Assembly (NCBI RefSeq): GCF_013113735.1
Contig: NZ_CP053346.1
Coordinates: 2,494,001-2,558,000 of the forward strand
Direction of reading: 5' to 3'
Length of the DNA stretch: 64,000 nucleotides
Source: Sphingomonas sp. AP4-R1
GTDB lineage: Bacteria; Pseudomonadota; Alphaproteobacteria; Sphingomonadales; Sphingomonadaceae
Under the pieces are notes generated by a model that saw nothing but the letters and a program-made list of their open reading frames with translations, made no database searches and was not told the origin of the DNA. The number at the start of each line of letters is the position of its first letter. Position 1 is the first letter of the stretch. A program made the position numbers and the translations under genes. Positions 62,709-64,000 of the stretch are shown here, piece after piece.

Positions 62709-64000
62709 ATGACGACTAGGCACGGCACCGGCGCCATTCTGATTCACCCTCAAGCCGATCGCTTGGGCAATCTGCTCTGGCCGGGGTCATTGCCCGCGGA
62801 GCACAGCGCGGCATTGACGGCTGCGCTCGAGGCAATGCGGGCTCAGGGGTATTGGGCGAGCGCATTTCCGGAAGGCGATGGCGTCGCCTTCCAATGGCAC
62901 GGTGGCACGCCGTATGCGGAGGACAGCGGCCTTGCGGCGCTCAGCGCGGCCTTCGACTTCCTCGACGTCGAAGTGCTCGATCCTTGCGAGACGGCGGGAA
63001 AGGCGCTCGCGCGGCTGGCCGCAAGCCGGCTCGTCGCATGTACCTATCTCGTCCCGGTAGAAGGCCTGCGCCTGGAAGCTTCCTTCAGGCTGGGTGACAC
63101 GCGCTTCCACGCACCGGTCGACGGCGAATATATTCGCCTCGCCGATCATGCCTGGAGCGAATTGTGCGACGTGCCGGGGGCGGACGTAAATCCCGACTGG
63201 GCGCCGGATGATAAGGCGAGCGGCACGACCGAACTGCTCGGGCGGCCGCTGATCGAGCGTCGCATCACAATACCGATGTCGCTGATCTACGAGGCCGAGT
63301 CCGGCTTCGACGGGCAATCCGCGCTGCTTCGGCGTCTCATGGAGGATGCCGACCACGCTCTCGACCCGATCCGCTACGATCGCTGCAGCTATCGCCGGCT
63401 TGAATATCTGCCGGCCAAACCCGGCTGGGTTGGTGAATTCGCGCTTGCCTATCTGGTGCCGGACGAGCCCGCGCATGCGGCGCGACTGTTCGCGGGCAAG
63501 CCCTACGTCCTGCGGGTTCACAACAACTGGCTTGGCCTGGACGTCGATCGCAGCGAATTGTCATGGGCCGAGCCGCTCGCCGCGATGATCGTCGACAATG
63601 ACGACACGGACGACATCACGCTCGCGCTCAGTAGCGCCCTTCGCGCCCTCAACCGCGCATTCTATCTCGTCGAGCTAGAAGCCTCCTTCCTCCACCTCGT
63701 CTATGCGATCGACGCGCTATGCGAACCCGACAGGCTGCGCGGCGATCGCCATCGTTTATGGATCAGCGCCTTCGCCTGTGGTGGCAAACCCGGCCATTTC
63801 GCCAAGATCCTAGACGACTTCGATCGCCACTATGCGGTGCGCAACAGCATCGTTCACCAGGGCGCGACCTTTGCGAGCCTCGGGCTCGGAGGGGAGGCGG
63901 AATGCCAATTCGTGCTCGACCTGCTCGGGTCGTGCATCCAGACCATCGCGATCTCGGGGCTCTCCACCCGACACGAAGCGGCTGATTTCGCCTTCGCGAT
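62709..64000 (+). CDS. HEPN-like (ApeA-like) protein, cut by the window edge
   Basis: Frame open for 430 residues and beyond the window end. ATG 62709 follows a GAGG site. The N-terminal two thirds are mixed alpha/beta without recognised motif. Near the C-terminus DFDRHYAVRNSIVHQGATF provides R378 and H383, R-x4-H, the HEPN signature in the RNxxxH form seen in ApeA-type defence proteins. The protein continues past position 64000, so total length and exact family are unclear. Confidence 0.65.
   Translation, partial: MTTRHGTGAILIHPQADRLGNLLWPGSLPAEHSAALTAALEAMRAQGYWASAFPEGDGVAFQWHGGTPYAEDSGLAALSAAFDFLDVEVLDPCETAGKALARLAASRLVACTYLVPVEGLRLEASFRLGDTRFHAPVDGEYIRLADHAWSELCDVPGADVNPDWAPDDKASGTTELLGRPLIERRITIPMSLIYEAESGFDGQSALLRRLMEDADHALDPIRYDRCSYRRLEYLPAKPGWVGEFALAYLVPDEPAHAARLFAGKPYVLRVHNNWLGLDVDRSELSWAEPLAAMIVDNDDTDDITLALSSALRALNRAFYLVELEASFLHLVYAIDALCEPDRLRGDRHRLWISAFACGGKPGHFAKILDDFDRHYAVRNSIVHQGATFASLGLGGEAECQFVLDLLGSCIQTIAISGLSTRHEAADFAFA

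Noticed and set aside
1..64000. CRISPR arrays or rRNA/tRNA genes
   Set aside because: No repeat-spacer series and no convincing tRNA or rRNA segment was seen by eye; this was not a computed scan.

Overview
The window looks like a sphingomonad (Sphingomonadaceae, Alphaproteobacteria). It is GC-rich, carries five TonB-dependent receptors, and has DUF6152/DUF6644 proteins, a Sphingomonas-type DUF3489/DUF2924 pair and many decayed insertion sequences. All family names were assigned by eye from motifs; no database search was run.

Region 1 (1-16.9 kb) lies entirely on the minus strand. It runs from a CysB-like LysR regulator through a rhodanese-like protein without its catalytic Cys, two DUF6644-like membrane proteins, DUF6152, two paralogous exported proteins, a Tat-exported amidohydrolase, a YeiH-family transporter coupled to a small Cys-rich protein, three TonB-dependent receptors and an SMP-30-type lactonase. 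The mix suggests import and breakdown of an unidentified, possibly sulfur-containing compound.

Region 2 (17-26.9 kb) is a scrap zone: a frameshifted IS21-family element, an AHSA1-type protein, an HU-type protein, fragments of a Na/Pi cotransporter, an IS701-type transposase and a Na+/H+ antiporter, an intact P4-type integrase, and an IS6-family element with a nonsense codon.

Region 3 (26.9-43.9 kb) is a coherent catabolic block. It has pyruvate kinase, an exported cyclase-family hydrolase, two TonB-dependent receptors, tartronate semialdehyde reductase (GarR), a Tat-exported glycoside-hydrolase-like protein, a FadR-type GntR regulator, a lipoprotein with a 2-keto-4-pentenoate hydratase fold, an LctP permease and glycerate 2-kinase. 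GarR, glycerate 2-kinase, housekeeping enolase and pyruvate kinase would take tartronate semialdehyde to pyruvate. Pyruvate kinase and the cyclase operon have nearly identical promoters with a 17-bp imperfect palindrome over the -10 box, probably the GntR operator.

Region 4 (43.9-64 kb) is accessory DNA read here as a defence island. After an IS6 fragment and a DUF3489/DUF2924 remnant comes a decayed AAA-ATPase/TOPRIM-like pair and a broken IS110 element, then an intact ABC-three-component (ABC-3C) system with an Mrr-like nuclease. Next is a convergent minus-strand set (HEPN-like, HGTR-motif protein, zinc-ribbon/HEPN-like). The last stretch is a plus-strand run: DUF1810, a cyclase-like/DUF2971 fusion, a PD-(D/E)XK nuclease, a HEPN-like protein, an unknown protein, an Ntn-hydrolase-like protein, and another HEPN-like protein cut by the window edge. 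Four proteins carry R-x4-H or R-x5-H HEPN-type motifs. This run is the best candidate for an undescribed system.
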